From contig NZ_VIRG01000103.1 in assembly GCF_008107695.1 (NCBI RefSeq), positions 62,001-126,000 on the forward strand: a stretch of 64,000 bases of DNA. The letters are read 5' to 3'. This document shows positions 17,271 through 26,011 of this stretch, piece after piece (the first letter of the stretch is position 1; each line of letters starts with the position of its first letter). The DNA is from Stappia sp. BW2 (GTDB lineage: Bacteria; Pseudomonadota; Alphaproteobacteria; Rhizobiales; Stappiaceae). A program made the position numbers and the translations under genes. The notes under the pieces are model-generated. The model did not search any database and was not told the origin of the DNA. It saw only the letters and a list, made by a program, of their open reading frames with translations.

Positions 17271-18731
17271 ATGTTTCAACATGGCAAAGTGGATGATATG
17301 TACACCAAGAACGACCTGAATTTCTTCATCGACGGCGCGTGGTCGCCGTCCTCGACGGACACCACCCTCGACGTCGTCGACCCCTCAACGGAAAAACCGT
17401 TCGCCAAGATCGCACTGGGAGGATTCGCAGATGTGGACCGGGCGATGAAGGCCGCGCGAGCCGCGTTTGAAACCTTTGCCTTCTCTACGAAGGAAGACCG
17501 CCTTGCTTTGCTGGAGAGAATTTGCGCCGAGTATGAGAAGCGCGCTGAAGACCTGGCGCAGGCAATCACGCGCGAGCTCGGGTGTCCGATTTCGTTCTCA
17601 AGGGACGAGCAGGTGGCCGTTGGCGTCGCACATTTGAATGCGACCATAAAGGTTCTGCGTGACATGAGCTTTGATGAGGTGCGCGGCACATCCTTGATTG
17701 CCAGGGAGCCGATCGGCGTCTGCGCGTTGATCACGCCCTGGAACTGGCCGATGAACCAGATCGTCTGCAAGGTCGCCCCGGCTCTGGCGGCTGGTTGCAC
17801 TGTCGTCCTGAAACCATCGGAGATCGCTCCAATGTCTGGGATCATATTCGCGGAGATTATGGACGCAGCAGGAACGCCACCCGGTGTCTTCAATCTCATC
17901 AACGGAACCGGACCGGACGTCGGTCAACTGATGGCAGAACATCCAGATGCCGATATGGTGTCGTTCACAGGGTCCACAAGAGCGGGCGTGGCGGTGGCAA
18001 AAGCAGCCGCCGACACCGTGAAGCGGGTTGCCCAGGAACTCGGTGGCAAATCGCCGAACATCATCTTCGATGACGCCGACCTTGAAAGCTCAGTCACCAT
18101 GGGCGTTCAATCATGCTTCAGCAATTCCGGACAATCATGCGACGCGCCAACCCGCATGTTCGTTCCACACGCCCAGCATGAACGCGCGCTTGAAATCGCG
18201 AAACAGGCGGCCGCCTCGTTAAAAGTCGGCGACCCTTCGGATGCATCGAATGACCTGGGGCCCGTCATCAGCCAGGTGCAGTTTGACAAGATCCAGTCCT
18301 ATATCTCGATCGGCCAGAAGGAAGGCGCTGTCCTGGTGACTGGAGGGCCTGGAAGACCGGACGGGATGCAGACCGGATTTTATGTGAAGCCAACTGTATT
18401 TGGCGGCGTTACGGCGGACATGACAATTTCCCGAGACGAGATTTTCGGACCGGTGCTCGCCATCCTGCCTTACGAGACTGACGAAGAGGTCATCGCTCTG
18501 GCGAACGACAGCGTCTATGGCCTTGCCGCTTACATCCAGGCCGGTGATATGGAGCGCGCAAAACGCATGGCGCGGAAATTAAGGGCCGGATCAGTCTATA
18601 TCAATTATCCCGACCACGATCCCATGGCCCCGTTCGGAGGCTATAAGCAATCCGGGAATGGACGGGAATATGCCGATTGGGGCATTCATGATTTCCTTGA
18701 GATCAAGGGCATTGTCGGATGGTGTGCGTAA
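17271..18731 (+). CDS. NAD(P)-dependent aldehyde dehydrogenase
   Basis: Aldehyde dehydrogenase, 486 aa. ITPWNWP holds the oxyanion Asn158, QELGGKSPN the general base Glu256 and NSGQSC the catalytic Cys290. Start 17271 follows GAAGGC just after the amidohydrolase stop; ATG 17298 (MYTKND) is an equally usual family start. As the last gene of the polyamine operon it probably oxidises the aminoaldehyde made by the transaminase, for example 4-aminobutanal or an acetamido-aldehyde. Substrate choice is inferred from context, since ALDH specificity is not visible by eye. Confidence 0.9.
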   Translation: MFQHGKVDDMYTKNDLNFFIDGAWSPSSTDTTLDVVDPSTEKPFAKIALGGFADVDRAMKAARAAFETFAFSTKEDRLALLERICAEYEKRAEDLAQAITRELGCPISFSRDEQVAVGVAHLNATIKVLRDMSFDEVRGTSLIAREPIGVCALITPWNWPMNQIVCKVAPALAAGCTVVLKPSEIAPMSGIIFAEIMDAAGTPPGVFNLINGTGPDVGQLMAEHPDADMVSFTGSTRAGVAVAKAAADTVKRVAQELGGKSPNIIFDDADLESSVTMGVQSCFSNSGQSCDAPTRMFVPHAQHERALEIAKQAAASLKVGDPSDASNDLGPVISQVQFDKIQSYISIGQKEGAVLVTGGPGRPDGMQTGFYVKPTVFGGVTADMTISRDEIFGPVLAILPYETDEEVIALANDSVYGLAAYIQAGDMERAKRMARKLRAGSVYINYPDHDPMAPFGGYKQSGNGREYADWGIHDFLEIKGIVGWCA

Positions 18732-18784
18732 GTCAAAACCGGAGCCCGACCAAAAACAGGACACAATAACCACTCTGGCGGGCA

Positions 18785-18970
18785 ATGGTGGAGACGGTCG
18801 CCTGCTGTCTGCGGGAAGCCGGCCTCGGTCAAATCGGTCTGGCACATCTCACGCCCGAGCAAACGGCTGACTGGTTGATGAATTCGTGGAGCGGTGCGCT
18901 GACCCCGATGAAGGCAAGCCGCTCCGACGAACCCCTGGCGTTATTTATGCTCACCATTTTCAGGTCTTGA
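18785..18970 (+). pseudogene. TetR family regulator, C-terminal remnant
   Basis: A 61-residue frame reads like the last third of a TetR/NemR-type regulator: LTPEQTADWLMNSWSGAL followed by MKASRSDEPLALFMLTIF. This matches the usual WxGALxRMKxxRSxxPL end of those proteins. No helix-turn-helix domain precedes it, because the frame is closed by TAA at 18767, so only a fragment remains. It lies between the polyamine operon and the MarR gene in a 368-base stretch that otherwise shows nothing. Recognition is by eye from family memory. Confidence 0.4.
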
Positions 18971-19099
18971 AGGAAAGAGCCATCGCTCGTCTCCCAGACA
19001 CCGGAATGTCACCGACGCATCGTTGCCTCATATCGATTCATGTAAAGTTTGCGACAGAACCGGATTCTGCGCGTCAGAGAATGCTGCGACAGGCCAGGC

Positions 19100-19585
19100 T
19101 TATTGAAGTTTTTTCAGAATGCGAAAGAGCGACCGCTGTTCCGCCTGGGTGAGCGGTGCGACGGTTTCGGCCGAGATCTCAAGGCCTTTGGGGGCATTCA
19201 ACAGAAAAAACCGAAAGCCCTCCTCAGTCAGGGAAATCAGCTGCCTGCGCTTGTCGTCCGGATCTTTGCGCCCTTGCAGGAACCCGCGCGCCGTCAGGCG
19301 GTCGACGACGCCCTTCGTCGTTGCCACGTCAAGACCGACCAGCCGGCCTAGCCTGTTCTGGGAAACAGGACCACGCTCCGACAACCGTGCCATGACCGCG
19401 AACTGGGTCGGCGTCAGATCCCGGACCTTCTCTGAAAAGATGACCGCGTTCCGCTGGTAGGCCTTGCGCAGAAGATAGCCGATCTGATCGTCCAGCACAT
19501 AGCCGTGGTCCGGCACCGGCGGCGTACCGGGTTCCCGGTTTTCTTCTGACGCCTTTACCTGGGTTTCGTCGGACTTCTGGTTCAC
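19100..19585 (-). CDS. MarR family regulator, probable repressor of the N-heterocycle regulon
   Basis: Winged-helix regulator, 161 aa. The core covers about residues 30-135 with LTPTQFAVMARLSERGPVS, the recognition helix in LGRLVGLDVATTKGVVDRL and the beta wing RKDPDDKRRQLISLTEEG. It is the last gene of the minus-strand operon, 24 bp after livF, so it is expressed with the importer and enzymes. MarR proteins bind short palindromes, and this locus carries three copies of GTTTGYATRCTAAY at its promoters. In Pseudomonas putida, nicotinate genes are controlled by the MarR-type NicR, which makes a comparable role plausible. Binding is inference. Confidence 0.87.
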   Translation of the reverse strand: MNQKSDETQVKASEENREPGTPPVPDHGYVLDDQIGYLLRKAYQRNAVIFSEKVRDLTPTQFAVMARLSERGPVSQNRLGRLVGLDVATTKGVVDRLTARGFLQGRKDPDDKRRQLISLTEEGFRFFLLNAPKGLEISAETVAPLTQAEQRSLFRILKKLQ

Positions 19586-19609
19586 TCTGTCTCCTGTCGG
19601 CCTCAGCGG

Positions 19610-20329
19610 CTAAACGGAAAGGTATGCATCGCGGATCTCCGGCTGTTTTTCAAGTTCGGAAAAACTTCCGTCGAATTTCTTTTCACCGCTTTCGATGATG
19701 ATGGCGCGGTCGGCGACAATCCGGGCGAAATGCAGGTTCTGTTCTGAAATAATGACGGTCAGGCCCTCTTTCTTGAACCTGAGAATTGTCTCGGCCATCT
19801 GCTCGACGATCACCGGCGCGATGCCTTCGGACGGTTCATCGAGCAACAGCAACTTGGGATTCCCCATCAGCGTGCGGGCGATGGTAAGCATCTGTTGCTC
19901 ACCGCCCGACATGGCCTTGCCGCGGTTGTGACGCCGTTCGAACAAGTTGGGAAAGAGCTCGAAAAGTGCGTCGACTGTCCAGGCGGGCGCATCCGCACGG
20001 GGTGGCTGGCGTCCGACTTCCAGGTTTTCCAGGATGGTCAGGTCCGAAAAGATGCGGCGTTCCTCGGGAACATACCCAAGGCCAAGACGGGCGATCCTGT
20101 GAGAAGGCAGAGCGGTAATGTCCTGTCCGTTGAACTGAACCTTGCCGGACTTGGGGCGCACGAGCTGCATGATGGATTTCATCGTCGTGGTCTTGCCGGC
20201 ACCATTGCGCCCGAGCAGCGCCACCACTTCCCCCTTGGAAACGGAAAACCCGAGATCGTTCAGAATGTGGGCCTTGCCGTAAAAGCTGTTCAGAGCGGAG
20301 ATCTCAAGCACCGGTGTTCTCCTGTCCAA
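19610..20329 (-). CDS. livF: Branched-chain-type ABC transporter ATPase (LivF)
   Basis: HAAT-family ATPase, 239 aa, the LivF length. Walker A is GRNGAGKTT, signature AMSGGEQQMLTIARTL and Walker B LLLLDEPSEGIAP; the E-x-P-S-E-G-I-A string is typical of LivF rather than LivG. Its 5' end overlaps livG by 26 bases. Liv-type importers often carry aromatic acids or amides rather than branched amino acids when encoded in catabolic operons, as here. Confidence 0.9.
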   Translation of the reverse strand: MDRRTPVLEISALNSFYGKAHILNDLGFSVSKGEVVALLGRNGAGKTTTMKSIMQLVRPKSGKVQFNGQDITALPSHRIARLGLGYVPEERRIFSDLTILENLEVGRQPPRADAPAWTVDALFELFPNLFERRHNRGKAMSGGEQQMLTIARTLMGNPKLLLLDEPSEGIAPVIVEQMAETILRFKKEGLTVIISEQNLHFARIVADRAIIIESGEKKFDGSFSELEKQPEIRDAYLSV

Positions 20330-21077
20330 AAAGGGTTCCGCCGCCGAGGTAGACTTCCTGAACGTGCGCGTTGTTGCGGACCTCTGCCGCTGTCCCGTCC
20401 GCGATCAATTCTCCCCGGTTGAGGACCATGATGTGATGGGCATGGGCAAAGACGACGTCCATGTCGTGTTCGGTGAACAGCACGCTTACGCCGCGCTCCT
20501 GAACGATGTCCGCCGTCAACTGCATCAATCTGATGCGTTCCTTGGGCGCCATGCCGGCCGTCGGCTCATCCATCAGCAGCAAGGTCGGTGCGTTGGCCAA
20601 GGCAATGGCGAGTTCCAGCCGCTTGAGGTCGCCATAGGCGAGAACGGCACAGGCCCGGTCGGCCTGATCCGCCATCCCGACAATCTCCAGCAACGACAGG
20701 GCTTCCTCGCGGTAGAGCTTGTACGCATAGGAAAACACGGAGAACAGACGGCGATGATGCGACATCAGCGCCATCTGCACATTCTCCGCCACCGTCATGC
20801 TCTGATAGGTACCGGTGATCTGAAAAGTGCGGCCGACGCCGCGTCGCCAGATGTCCCGGGGAGGCCGTCCGGTTATGTTTTCCCCGTTCAGGAAAACCTG
20901 GCCGGACGAAGCAGGTAGCTGGCCCATCAGCATGTTGAAGCAGGTGGACTTTCCAGCACCATTGGGGCCGATCAGAGCTTTCAGTTCCCCGGGGGCGACT
21001 TCGAAGGACACCCCGTTCACTGCCTTGATCCCGCCGAAGGTCTTGACCAGGTTTTCGACTTTGAGAACCGCAGTCAT
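20304..21077 (-). CDS. livG: Branched-chain-type ABC transporter ATPase (LivG)
   Basis: ATPase of 257 aa. Walker A GPNGAGKST, the LivG-specific GVGRTFQ Q-loop region, YGDLKRLELAIALA in place of the standard signature and Walker B LLLMDEPTAGMAP are visible. The start overlaps the end of the LivHM permease by four bases and the end overlaps livF. The pair LivG/LivF would energise the fused permease. Confidence 0.9.
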   Translation of the reverse strand: MTAVLKVENLVKTFGGIKAVNGVSFEVAPGELKALIGPNGAGKSTCFNMLMGQLPASSGQVFLNGENITGRPPRDIWRRGVGRTFQITGTYQSMTVAENVQMALMSHHRRLFSVFSYAYKLYREEALSLLEIVGMADQADRACAVLAYGDLKRLELAIALANAPTLLLMDEPTAGMAPKERIRLMQLTADIVQERGVSVLFTEHDMDVVFAHAHHIMVLNRGELIADGTAAEVRNNAHVQEVYLGGGTLFGQENTGA

Positions 21078-22936
21078 CTCATGAACTCCTGTGTCCGGAG
21101 CAAGCCGATGCGTTCACCGACGCGGCGCAGAGTTCCCACAATTCCGTCAGGGGCAATGATCACCACACCGATAATCAGCAGTCCGAGGATCAGCCGCCAG
21201 TATTCCAGACGTGTCAGCCAGTCCTTGGCACTTTCCATGAAGGCCGCACCGACCACGCCGCCCGACAGGGTTTTGACGCCGCCCAGGAAGACGACAATGA
21301 GCGCGTCGAAGCTCTTGCCGATTTCCAGTTCGTTGGGAAAGATCGACCCTTTCGAGAAGACGAACAGCCCGCCGGCCAGACCGGCCATGGCCCCCGCCAT
21401 GGCGAAGGCGGACCACTGGACCAGCTTGACATTGATGCCGGTGGCTTCCGCCTGGCGGGCGCTGTCGCGGGTCGCCCTGAGCGTGTAGCCGAAGGGCGCG
21501 TGAGCGAGCTGGCGCAACAGGATAATGCCGCCGACGCCGACGATCAGCGTGAAGTAGTAATAGGCCGTCGTACCGGACAGCCATTCGGCAGGCCAGATAT
21601 TGACGAGGCCGTCATCGCCGCCGGTCACGTCGTACCACTGGAAGACCAGCGACCAGACGAGTTGGCTGAAGGCGAGGGTCAGCATGGCGAAATAGACACC
21701 GCTCAGGCGGATGCAGAACCAGCCGAAAATGAGCGCCAGCAGCCCGGCGGCAAGGGGCGCGAACAGAAAGGCCAGTTCCATCGGGGTGTCCGCATAGGTC
21801 ACCAGAAGGGCCGCCGCGTAGGCCCCGCCACCGAAGTAGGCGGCATGGCCGAAGCTCACCAGACCGCCCGTGCTCAGCATGAATTGCAGGGAGGCGGCAA
21901 ACAGGCAGAAAATAACAATATCGGTGATCAGAACCTGCGTGAAATTTTCACCTACGAGGGGAACGAGCGCAAGAGCGGCGATCAGAGCCGCCACGAACAG
22001 GCGTCCCTTTGTGCCCGCCGGACGGATTGGCCGGTCCGGTTCGCCGACCTGGCCATGTTCGCCCGCCTTTTCCTCCCGCCCGAAAAGTCCGTAAGGACGG
22101 ATCAGCAGGACGACGGCCATGACAACATACATCAGCACCAATGTGCTTTGAGGGATGTAGGAGACGCCGAAGACATTAAGCACCGATATGAGTACGGACG
22201 CCACGAAAGCTCCCGGGATGGACCCCATTCCGCCGATAACCACAACAACGAAAACGGCGGAGATGATGTTCAGATCCATCAGCAGATCGGCGCCGCCCTT
22301 CGGCAGTTGAAGAGCCCCACCAAGACCGGCCAGCGCCGATCCGAGAAAAAACACACCTGTAAACAGCCAGGACTGGTTGACCCCAAGGGCACCGACCATT
22401 TCCCTGTCCTGTGTCGCGGCGCGCACGAGCACACCGACGCGTGTCCTGGCAATCAGCCACCAGAGCGCCAGCAGGATGAAGGGGGTGATCGCGATGAGCG
22501 CCAGATCATATTGCGGCACCGGCTCGCCCAGAATACGGACAACGGATTTCAGCCCCGGAGCGCGCGGCCCGAGCCGATCCTCCGCACCCCAGACCATGAG
22601 TGTGAGGTCCTGAATGACCAGGATGACACCGAAGGTGGCGACGAGCTGGAAAAGCTCGGGAGCGCGATAGACCGGCCGCAGAACACAGACCTCGATGGCG
22701 ATGCCGATTACCCCGACGATCAGTCCGGACAACAGGATCGAGGTCCAGAATCCGAAGACCCCCGGCAGGGTATTCATCAGCGTGACGCCAAAATAGGCCC
22801 CCAGCATGTAGAGCGACCCATGTGCGAAGTTCACGATACGCGTGACGCCGAATATCAGCGACAGACCGGAGGCGACGAGAAACAGCGCCGCTGCGTTTGC
22901 AAGCCCCGTGAGGAGCTGTGCCACAAAGAGACCCAT
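21074..22936 (-). CDS. Fused LivH-LivM ABC transporter permease
   Basis: A 620-aa inner-membrane protein that joins both branched-chain-type permeases in one chain. Residues ~1-290 are LivH-like (LIFGVTRIVNFAHGSLYMLGAYFG, later IGGMGSIPGAFVAS). A hydrophilic linker with GEEKAGEHGQ-like charge follows near 300-315. Residues ~320-610 are LivM-like (STGGLVSFGHAAYFGGGAYAAALL, VFLGGVKTLSGGVVGAAF). LivH and LivM are usually separate; fusions exist in some proteobacteria. No frameshift is needed, so the fusion is not a sequencing artefact of a missing stop. A long open frame on the opposite strand is a shadow of this gene. Confidence 0.9.
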   Translation of the reverse strand: MGLFVAQLLTGLANAAALFLVASGLSLIFGVTRIVNFAHGSLYMLGAYFGVTLMNTLPGVFGFWTSILLSGLIVGVIGIAIEVCVLRPVYRAPELFQLVATFGVILVIQDLTLMVWGAEDRLGPRAPGLKSVVRILGEPVPQYDLALIAITPFILLALWWLIARTRVGVLVRAATQDREMVGALGVNQSWLFTGVFFLGSALAGLGGALQLPKGGADLLMDLNIISAVFVVVVIGGMGSIPGAFVASVLISVLNVFGVSYIPQSTLVLMYVVMAVVLLIRPYGLFGREEKAGEHGQVGEPDRPIRPAGTKGRLFVAALIAALALVPLVGENFTQVLITDIVIFCLFAASLQFMLSTGGLVSFGHAAYFGGGAYAAALLVTYADTPMELAFLFAPLAAGLLALIFGWFCIRLSGVYFAMLTLAFSQLVWSLVFQWYDVTGGDDGLVNIWPAEWLSGTTAYYYFTLIVGVGGIILLRQLAHAPFGYTLRATRDSARQAEATGINVKLVQWSAFAMAGAMAGLAGGLFVFSKGSIFPNELEIGKSFDALIVVFLGGVKTLSGGVVGAAFMESAKDWLTRLEYWRLILGLLIIGVVIIAPDGIVGTLRRVGERIGLLRTQEFMR

Positions 22937-23033
22937 GGCGATTTATCTATCCGAAACGAGATGAGAAGTCCGCGGCCGCCGCGCAGGAGGAAGTAACGCG
23001 CGGCGGCGCAGTGGCGGAATGGACCGGAAAGGC

Positions 23034-24236
23034 TTATTCCGCCGGACGCTTTGCCTTGATGTCGTCGTCGCTCGGCATGTAGGCGACCGGGTTCTTGTAT
23101 TCCCAGTCCACCATCACGCCCTTGCCGTCCTTGACGGCGGTGGTGCCGACATAGGCGCCCATCGTGGACTGGTTGTCGATGTCGCGATAGACGATCTCAC
23201 CCATGGGCGTTTCGACTTTCAGGTCCTTGAAGGCAGCAAGAAGCGCGTCCGTGTCCGTCGATCCCGCCTTCTCGATCAGGGCGGCGATGCTCTCCACGGT
23301 CATGTAGCCGACGAGGGAACCGATCTTCGGTGTTTCACCCGGGTAGGCGGCGATATAGGCATCGACGAAGTCCTTGGCCGGGCCGTCCTTGACGTCATAC
23401 CAGGGATAGCCGGTAACAAACCAACCTTCCGGCGCCTCGTCGGCGAGCGGCTCCAGATATTCGGGTTCGCCGGTAAGAAGGCCATAGACGTTCCGGCCGT
23501 CAAACAGACCGCGGGTCGTGCCTTCGCGGACGAATTTCTGCAAGTCGGTCCCGAAGGTCACGTTGAAGATGGCGTCCGGTTTGGCCGCTTCGATCGCCTG
23601 GACTTCTGCCCCGGCATCGATCTTGAAAAGTGCCGGCCACTGTTCGGTGACGAATTCCACTTCCGGCTTGAGCTTCTTCAGGTTTTCCTTGAAGGCCTCA
23701 ACGGCGGCTGTGCCGTAGGCGTAGTTCGGCGCGATGGTGGCGTAGCGGACCGCATCGGTTTTGGCAGCCTCTTCCGCCAGCATCGCGGCCTGCACGAAAG
23801 TCGAGGTTCTCAGGCGGAACGTGTAAGGGTTGCCGGACTCCCAGACCAGGGCATCGGCCAGCGGCTCGGCTGCCAGATAAATGTACTTCTTCTCGCCGGC
23901 CAGCGAGGAAATGGCGAGGCCGACATTGGAGAGGATCGTGCCGGTCAGCATGACCGCGCCGTCCCGCGTCATCAGTTCTTCTGCGATTTTCACCGCATCG
24001 CCGGGCTTGCCGTTGTCGTCGCGGAAGATAAATTCCAATGGTCGGCCCAGAACACCACCGGCCTCATTGACTTCGTCTAGCGCCAGTTCGACACCCTTCT
24101 TGTAGGGTTCAGCGAAAGCCGCCAGGCGTTTATAGTGGTTGATCTCGCCGATCTTGATGCTGTCGGCGGCAAGAGCTGCGCCAGTGACAGTCAAAAGAGC
24201 GGCAGCTGCGGCCACCACTGTCTTTATCTGTTTCAT
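23034..24236 (-). CDS. Branched-chain-type ABC transporter substrate-binding protein (LivK family)
   Basis: Periplasmic type I binding protein, 400 aa. Signal peptide of about 24 residues (MKQIKTVVAAAAALLTVTGA, cleavage after ALA). The mature start DSIKIGEINHYKRLAAFAEPYKKG and GAVMLTGTILSNVG-type strands fit the Peripla_BP_6 fold. Start 24236 has GAGGGA 4 bases before it and begins the signal peptide; the frame can be extended to 24257 without support. It is encoded between the Rieske oxygenase and the permease, so it should deliver the substrate of the surrounding pathway. A simple branched-chain amino acid is unlikely in this context (inference). Confidence 0.9.
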   Translation of the reverse strand: MKQIKTVVAAAAALLTVTGAALAADSIKIGEINHYKRLAAFAEPYKKGVELALDEVNEAGGVLGRPLEFIFRDDNGKPGDAVKIAEELMTRDGAVMLTGTILSNVGLAISSLAGEKKYIYLAAEPLADALVWESGNPYTFRLRTSTFVQAAMLAEEAAKTDAVRYATIAPNYAYGTAAVEAFKENLKKLKPEVEFVTEQWPALFKIDAGAEVQAIEAAKPDAIFNVTFGTDLQKFVREGTTRGLFDGRNVYGLLTGEPEYLEPLADEAPEGWFVTGYPWYDVKDGPAKDFVDAYIAAYPGETPKIGSLVGYMTVESIAALIEKAGSTDTDALLAAFKDLKVETPMGEIVYRDIDNQSTMGAYVGTTAVKDGKGVMVDWEYKNPVAYMPSDDDIKAKRPAE

Positions 24237-24335
24237 GTTGTCCCTCATTCTGGTCAATGATTACGGCAGCCTTGTCAGCTGCTCTTTATCGGTATTCCGC
24301 GAAAACCCGGCCGGTTCATCCGGCTTCTGGTCAGG

Positions 24336-25403
24336 TCAGTCGTGATAGACGAACGCCGGGGTCGGACTGGACGCCAGGTCCTGAGTCCGTTCCCGTTCGA
24401 TCATTTCGTTTATGCGCTTGCGATACACCATCGGTCCCTTGTCGATGGCGATACGGATCGGCCTGCGCTTGGACGGCCGGTCTTCCTCACGCTGTATCGC
24501 TTCCAGTACGTCCTTGTCCTCCTGGAAGGCGATGCGAAACATGGCATCCATGCTCTCAGAGGCGGTTTCATCGTCGATCGCCGTGTTGCGGATATGCATC
24601 CAGCGGTCGATCGAATAGCTCTCTGTGACCGGCGTGATGAAATGCAGTGCGAAGATACGGTTGCCGTCGTTGCGGTCTTCCTCGGCGATATTGTCCTTCG
24701 CCGGGGCGCAGCCGAAATCGATCACGGCGGTGCAGGGCGTGTGGAGATAGTAGTAGTGCCAGCGGTCGACGTTCTCGGTGAACCGGCCGAAGGTCTTGAA
24801 GAAACCGATCGGCTCGGAGTCCCTGATCCAGCGCCAGGCGACAATGGCCTTGCCCTCGGTGGAGACATGAACAGGCACGTTTTCCGAAGACGCATTTCCG
24901 AGCGTTGTCGGATGAACGAAGCTGACGTGGGCGGGGTCGACGAGGTTTTCCGCGACATTGAGGTAGTTGGACTGAAGATGAAGTGCATCGCCCTGATGCA
25001 CCGCCCAAGCCGGATCATCGAATTCGGGCATGTCGAAGATCTCGTCCGGATCGGCCTTGTCCCTGTCACCCATCCAGATCCAGACGATGTCATAGCGCTC
25101 ATGGACGGGAAAGGCCTCGACATAGGCGGAGGCGGGGAGGTTGCTCTGACCCGGAATGCGCACGCATTTGCCGCTACAATCGAAGGTCATGCCGTGATAG
25201 CCGCACTGGATGTCGTCGCCGATCCGCTTGCCGCGGGAAAGCGGAAGCAGCCGGTGCGGACAGCGGTCCTCGAGGGCGGCGACGGAACCATCGGACGTGC
25301 GATACATCACGATGTGCTCACCAAGGATCGTGAAGCGGCGCAGTTCCTCGTCGATTTCCGAGGACCATCCGGCGACATACCAGGCGTTTCGTACGAATTC
25401 CAT
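24336..25403 (-). CDS. Rieske [2Fe-2S] non-heme iron oxygenase, VanA-like
   Basis: Terminal oxygenase of 355 aa. The Rieske cluster ligands are C48-x-H50 (RCPHR) and C67-x2-H70 (CGYHG). The mononuclear iron site is seen in NVAENLVDPAHVSFVH with Asp156 (electron bridge), His159 and His164. Length and motif spacing match the vanillate demethylase/dicamba monooxygenase branch, which performs O- or N-demethylation or ring hydroxylation. The neighbouring ferredoxin-NADP-reductase-like gene could supply electrons, although no separate ferredoxin is evident. It lies 23 bp after an AA_synth gene in the minus-strand operon. Confidence 0.9.
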   Translation of the reverse strand: MEFVRNAWYVAGWSSEIDEELRRFTILGEHIVMYRTSDGSVAALEDRCPHRLLPLSRGKRIGDDIQCGYHGMTFDCSGKCVRIPGQSNLPASAYVEAFPVHERYDIVWIWMGDRDKADPDEIFDMPEFDDPAWAVHQGDALHLQSNYLNVAENLVDPAHVSFVHPTTLGNASSENVPVHVSTEGKAIVAWRWIRDSEPIGFFKTFGRFTENVDRWHYYYLHTPCTAVIDFGCAPAKDNIAEEDRNDGNRIFALHFITPVTESYSIDRWMHIRNTAIDDETASESMDAMFRIAFQEDKDVLEAIQREEDRPSKRRPIRIAIDKGPMVYRKRINEMIERERTQDLASSPTPAFVYHD

Positions 25404-25426
25404 GGCTCTCCCTCTTCAAAAGATGG

Positions 25427-26011
25427 CTATCTCAAACCATCAGCTCCTGTTGCGTCTTCATGCTTTAGTCCGCCCACGCGTGGCAGCGGTCGGCCCGTCG
25501 GTGCCAGGGCAATGGCCACCAGAATTTCTCCGGCTCTCGGCGCGTCATTCACCCGAATAGGCATTCCATCGAAGTGGGACCGCACGTAAGCGGCGTCCTT
25601 GTGCCCGAGCGGGACATCCAGCGTGTCACCCGGGCCACCCATCTTTTTAGAGGAGGGCACCAGCGCCTTGCCACCCCCCAGAACATCCCTGAGCGGAGCG
25701 CCGAGGCGCGGATGCAACAGGGCGGCGGCATGTTCGATCTCGCCGGCTTCGCCGACCATGGCGGCCTTGCCGAAGCTTTGAATTTCCTCCGGCCGAAGCC
25801 CGCTCAGATCCAGGCAGCGCCGCGCCAGAAGATCTCCCATCTGGGCGCCGATATCCATCAGCTCCGACAGGTCTTCGACATAGGTTCCGGCGTAGGGATT
25901 GGCGATGACGGCGGCGCAGCAAATCCGGACCGCAGGCGGCGAGACCGGCCTGCCGGCTTCCCGCTGAACGGTTTCCATGAAGGTCAGGATTTTGCGGACG
26001 CGCGCGGTCAT
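25427..26011 (-). CDS. AA_synth (amino acid synthesis) family protein, second copy
   Basis: A 194-aa protein of the PF06684 amino-acid-synthesis family, whose biochemical role is not established. Conserved-looking strings include NPYAGTYVEDLSELMDIG near 37-54, GKAAMVGEAGEIEHAAALLHPRLGAPLRDVLGGGKALVPSSKKMGGPG at 80-126 and AYVRSHFDGMPIRV near 141. Its start overlaps the stop of the upstream paralogue by four bases. It is clearly homologous to the neighbour at 26008-26592, and the two may form a heteromer. Confidence 0.78.
   Translation of the reverse strand: MTARVRKILTFMETVQREAGRPVSPPAVRICCAAVIANPYAGTYVEDLSELMDIGAQMGDLLARRCLDLSGLRPEEIQSFGKAAMVGEAGEIEHAAALLHPRLGAPLRDVLGGGKALVPSSKKMGGPGDTLDVPLGHKDAAYVRSHFDGMPIRVNDAPRAGEILVAIALAPTGRPLPRVGGLKHEDATGADGLR

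Noticed and set aside
21500..22996. 498-codon open frame on the plus strand
   Set aside because: It is antisense to the well-supported LivHM permease, rich in Asp/Gln/Arg without any recognisable domain; GC-rich codon bias keeps the opposite strand open.
23019..24080. 353-codon open frame on the plus strand
   Set aside because: Antisense to the LivK-type binding protein gene; no domain seen.
24342..25589. 415-codon open frame on the plus strand
   Set aside because: Antisense to the Rieske oxygenase gene, which has all iron ligands.
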